DNA of 6,676 nucleotides, from the NCBI GenBank assembly GCA_964448285.1, contig CAYUWG010000130.1, positions 1-6,676 on the forward strand, read 5' to 3'. The stretch is from CAYUWG01 sp964448285. Lineage in GTDB: Bacteria; Bacteroidota; Ignavibacteria; SZUA-365. Shown piece after piece: positions 5,044-6,676 of the stretch. A program made the position numbers and the translations under genes. The notes below the pieces were generated by a model. That model saw only the letters and a program-made list of their open reading frames with translations, did not search any database and was not told the origin of the DNA. The stretch's first letter is position 1. Every line of letters starts with the position of its first letter.

Positions 5044-5508
5044 ATGCTGACGGAATTTGGTAACGTCTTCATCTTCATGATACTCGGAATCGTCTTCGTC
5101 GCGGGAGGTTTGCTGGTAAGCAAGATTCTCCGGCCACATAATCCGACGCCCGAAAAACTTCTCCCGTATGAATGCGGTGAAGACATCATCGGTGGTGCGT
5201 GGATGCGATTCAACATTCGCTTCTACGTCGTTGCGCTGATCTTCATCCTGTTCGACGTTGAACTCGCTCTTCTCTTTCCATGGGCGGTGACGTATAAAAC
5301 CTACGGGATGTATGCCTTCGTTGCCGGAGCGATCTTCATTGCGATTCTCTTCCTTGCGGATTTCTATCTCTGGGCGAAAGGCGACCTCGAATGGGTTCGT
5401 CCTGAACCGAAGATCCCCGTACTCGACGAGATCATCGAAAGGCGTCCGGTACGCGCCGTCGCTCAACCACAACCCCTCGTCAGCGAACCTGTTGTCGAAC
5501 AAACCTGA
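5044..5508 (+). CDS. nuoA: NADH-quinone oxidoreductase subunit A
   Basis: NuoA is a small membrane-arm subunit of complex I near the quinone site and the junction with the peripheral arm. The 154-residue protein has three membrane helices, at about 7-27, 60-80 and 87-109. The loop after helix 1 holds the family motif PYECGED (41-47), and helix 2 contains ILFDVELALLFPWA (68-81) with the conserved acidic Asp71 and Glu73. After KGDLEW (112-117) comes a proline-rich tail of about 37 residues not seen in shorter family members of about 120 residues. The start is supported by GAGGAG at 5032-5037. It is the first gene of a nuoABCD series, 48 bases after the DUF4389-like gene and 11 bases before nuoB. 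Confidence 0.95.
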   Translation: MLTEFGNVFIFMILGIVFVAGGLLVSKILRPHNPTPEKLLPYECGEDIIGGAWMRFNIRFYVVALIFILFDVELALLFPWAVTYKTYGMYAFVAGAIFIAILFLADFYLWAKGDLEWVRPEPKIPVLDEIIERRPVRAVAQPQPLVSEPVVEQT

Positions 5509-5519
5509 AAGACAAATGC

Positions 5520-6029
5520 ATGGGACTTCTCAGCCAGCAGTTTGAAGAATCCAACGTTATCCTCACGTCCGTCGAGGGAGTTCTGAATTGGGCACGGCTT
5601 TGTTCATTGTGGCAGATGTCGTTCGGTTTGGCCTGCTGCGCTATCGAAATGATGGCCGCCGCCGCGTCGCATTACGACATCATGCGCTTTGGTGTGATTC
5701 CAAGACCCAGCCCGAGACAATGCGATGTCATGATCGTCGCCGGTACCGTTACGATCAAGATGGCATCACGAGTCAAGCGCTTGTACGAACAAATGGCGGA
5801 GCCGCGATATGTCGTTTCAATGGGAAGCTGTTCGAACTGCGGAGGTCCGTACTGGGAACATGGCTATCACGTTTTGAAAGGTGTTGACCGCGTCATCCCC
5901 GTCGATGTGTACATCCCGGGTTGTCCTCCAAGGCCGGAAGCGCTTCTCGAAGGCTGGATGCGTCTTCAGGAAAAAGTGCGTGCGTTTACGCTGACACAGA
6001 ACCAAAATGCGAAGTTGGAAACTGCCTGA
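5520..6029 (+). CDS. nuoB: NADH-quinone oxidoreductase subunit B
   Basis: NuoB carries the terminal [4Fe-4S] cluster N2, which passes electrons to quinone at the interface with NuoD. The 169-residue protein shows all four expected cluster ligands: the tandem Cys39-Cys40 in FGLACCAIEMM, Cys104 in MGSCSNCGG and Cys135 in PGCPPRPEA. An additional Cys107 lies close to Cys104. Other family landmarks are RFGVIPRPSPRQCD (56-69) and VDVYIPGCPPRP (128-139). The protein is predicted to be soluble and attached to the membrane arm. The ATG lies 11 bases after the nuoA stop and has only a weak purine stretch upstream; an overlapping ATG at 5516 is out of frame. Confidence 0.96.
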   Translation: MGLLSQQFEESNVILTSVEGVLNWARLCSLWQMSFGLACCAIEMMAAAASHYDIMRFGVIPRPSPRQCDVMIVAGTVTIKMASRVKRLYEQMAEPRYVVSMGSCSNCGGPYWEHGYHVLKGVDRVIPVDVYIPGCPPRPEALLEGWMRLQEKVRAFTLTQNQNAKLETA

Positions 6030-6042
6030 ACGGGAACGCCTC

Positions 6043-6519
6043 ATGTCACTTGCACCAGATGTCATTTTTAAACAACTCACAGAAACCTTCCCTGAATATT
6101 CGTTGACATTCGATGAAGCGGTTCCATGCATCATCGTTCCGGCGAATGCGATTCAGGATATCTGCCATCAATTGCGCGATGCGCGAGAGTACTCGTTCGA
6201 GTGGCTCATGTGTTTGAGCGGGATGGATTACGGTGACGGAAAGTTAGGCGTCGTCTATCATCTCGATTCGATCGAACACAGTCACAAACTGACTCTGAAG
6301 GTGATCGTGTCTGTCGAAAATCCCTCGGTGCAATCTGTCGCACGCATCTGGCGCACGGCGGATTGGCATGAGCGCGAAGCGTACGACATGTTCGGAATCG
6401 TATTCGACGGGCATCCCGATTTACGACGCATACTCTGTCCGGAAGATTGGGATGGGTGGCCGTTGCGCAAGGACTATCAGGTTCAGGAATTTTACAACGG
6501 CATGAAAGTACCCTACTGA
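6043..6519 (+). CDS. nuoC: NADH-quinone oxidoreductase subunit C (30 kDa-type)
   Basis: NuoC is a peripheral-arm scaffold subunit contacting NuoB and NuoD; it carries no cofactor. From the ATG at 6043 the protein has 158 residues, typical of a stand-alone NuoC, and it is not fused to NuoD as in Escherichia coli. The 30 kDa subunit signature is present as WHEREAYDMFGI (108-119) followed by HPDLRRIL (124-131) and WPLRKDY (139-145). An in-frame ATG at 6007 would add 12 residues and overlap the end of nuoB by 23 bases. I prefer 6043 because it lies 13 bases after the nuoB stop with a weak GGGAA at 6032-6036, but the evidence is slight. nuoD starts 8 bases downstream. Confidence 0.92.
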   Translation: MSLAPDVIFKQLTETFPEYSLTFDEAVPCIIVPANAIQDICHQLRDAREYSFEWLMCLSGMDYGDGKLGVVYHLDSIEHSHKLTLKVIVSVENPSVQSVARIWRTADWHEREAYDMFGIVFDGHPDLRRILCPEDWDGWPLRKDYQVQEFYNGMKVPY

Positions 6520-6527
6520 GTTTTCGC

Positions 6528-6676
6528 ATGTACGATCTCACGGAAGACATAATCGAACAAATCGAATCCGGCCGGCTGAAGACCGACGAACTTGTCCTGA
6601 ACCTCGGCCCACAACATCCATCGACTCACGGTGTGCTACGGCTCGTCCTCGTCTTAGATGGAGAGATGATCCTCAA
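6528..6676 (+). CDS. nuoD: NADH-quinone oxidoreductase subunit D, N-terminal fragment (cut by window end)
   Basis: An ATG 8 bases after the nuoC stop opens a frame that continues to the last base (49 codons plus 2 bases). It begins MYDLTEDIIEQIES and then reads LVLNLGPQHPSTHGVLRL (23-40), the hallmark N-terminus of the 49 kDa subunit. The GPQHPSTHG motif lies in the loop lining the quinone pocket, and its histidine contacts quinone in studied enzymes. LVLDGE follows at 42-47. No Shine-Dalgarno is clear, so coupling to nuoC is likely. The rest of the gene (about 400 residues in the family) lies beyond the window. Confidence 0.94.
   Translation, partial: MYDLTEDIIEQIESGRLKTDELVLNLGPQHPSTHGVLRLVLVLDGEMIL

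Noticed and set aside
4792..5502. 236-codon open frame on the minus strand opposite the DUF4389-like gene and nuoA
   Set aside because: Despite its length it is fully antisense to conserved nuoA and is dominated by charged residues typical of shadow frames of membrane genes.
6007..6042. Upstream nuoC start at ATG 6007
   Set aside because: It overlaps nuoB by 23 bases and has no ribosome site; the 13-base gap to 6043 fits the spacing of the other nuo genes better. It cannot be fully excluded.

Overview
The window looks like an ordinary bacterial chromosome segment of roughly 50% GC with densely packed genes. Protein motifs and promoter-like sites resembling the Bacteroidota consensus (TTTG, about 20 bases, TAnnTTTG) suggest the Fibrobacterota-Chlorobiota-Bacteroidota group, perhaps an Ignavibacteria- or Chlorobi-like lineage. 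That placement is an inference from sequence flavour, not a measured phylogeny.

Layout. (1) Bases 1-3208, plus strand: a DNA repair and recombination cluster made of a 5'-truncated recJ, a yebC-family gene, ruvC and ruvA. yebC, ruvC and ruvA are tightly packed (2-base gap, then an ATGA overlap) and are probably co-transcribed, with recJ possibly on the same transcript. ruvB is not next to them. (2) Bases 3209-3402: an intergenic region with a candidate promoter and a terminator-like hairpin. (3) Bases 3403-3933, plus strand: an exported thioredoxin-fold (TlpA/ResA-like) protein. (4) Bases 3928-4266, minus strand: a canonical P-II nitrogen regulator, convergent with the thioredoxin gene; the two stop codons share a 6-base palindrome. 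(5) Bases 4378-4995, plus strand: a DUF4389-like membrane protein built from two ungapped 88-residue repeats. (6) Bases 5044-6676, plus strand: the start of a respiratory complex I operon, nuoA-nuoB-nuoC-nuoD, with nuoD cut by the window end.

How the genes work together. RecJ (5'-3' single-strand exonuclease) and RuvA/RuvC (Holliday junction binding and resolution) serve recombinational repair. YebC proteins are translation or transcription factors often found beside ruvC. NuoA is a membrane-arm subunit. NuoB, NuoC and NuoD form the connecting part of the peripheral arm that carries cluster N2 and the quinone site. P-II reports nitrogen/energy status. The duplicated membrane protein between P-II and complex I has no known function.

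I see no mobile element, CRISPR array, tRNA or rRNA, and no convincing new multi-gene system. The points most worth a second look are the sharp AT-rich junction that removes the catalytic DHH motif of recJ, the promoter placed upstream of a terminator-like hairpin ahead of the thioredoxin gene, the internally duplicated membrane protein, and an 11-codon open frame whose last two codons are the yebC Shine-Dalgarno sequence.
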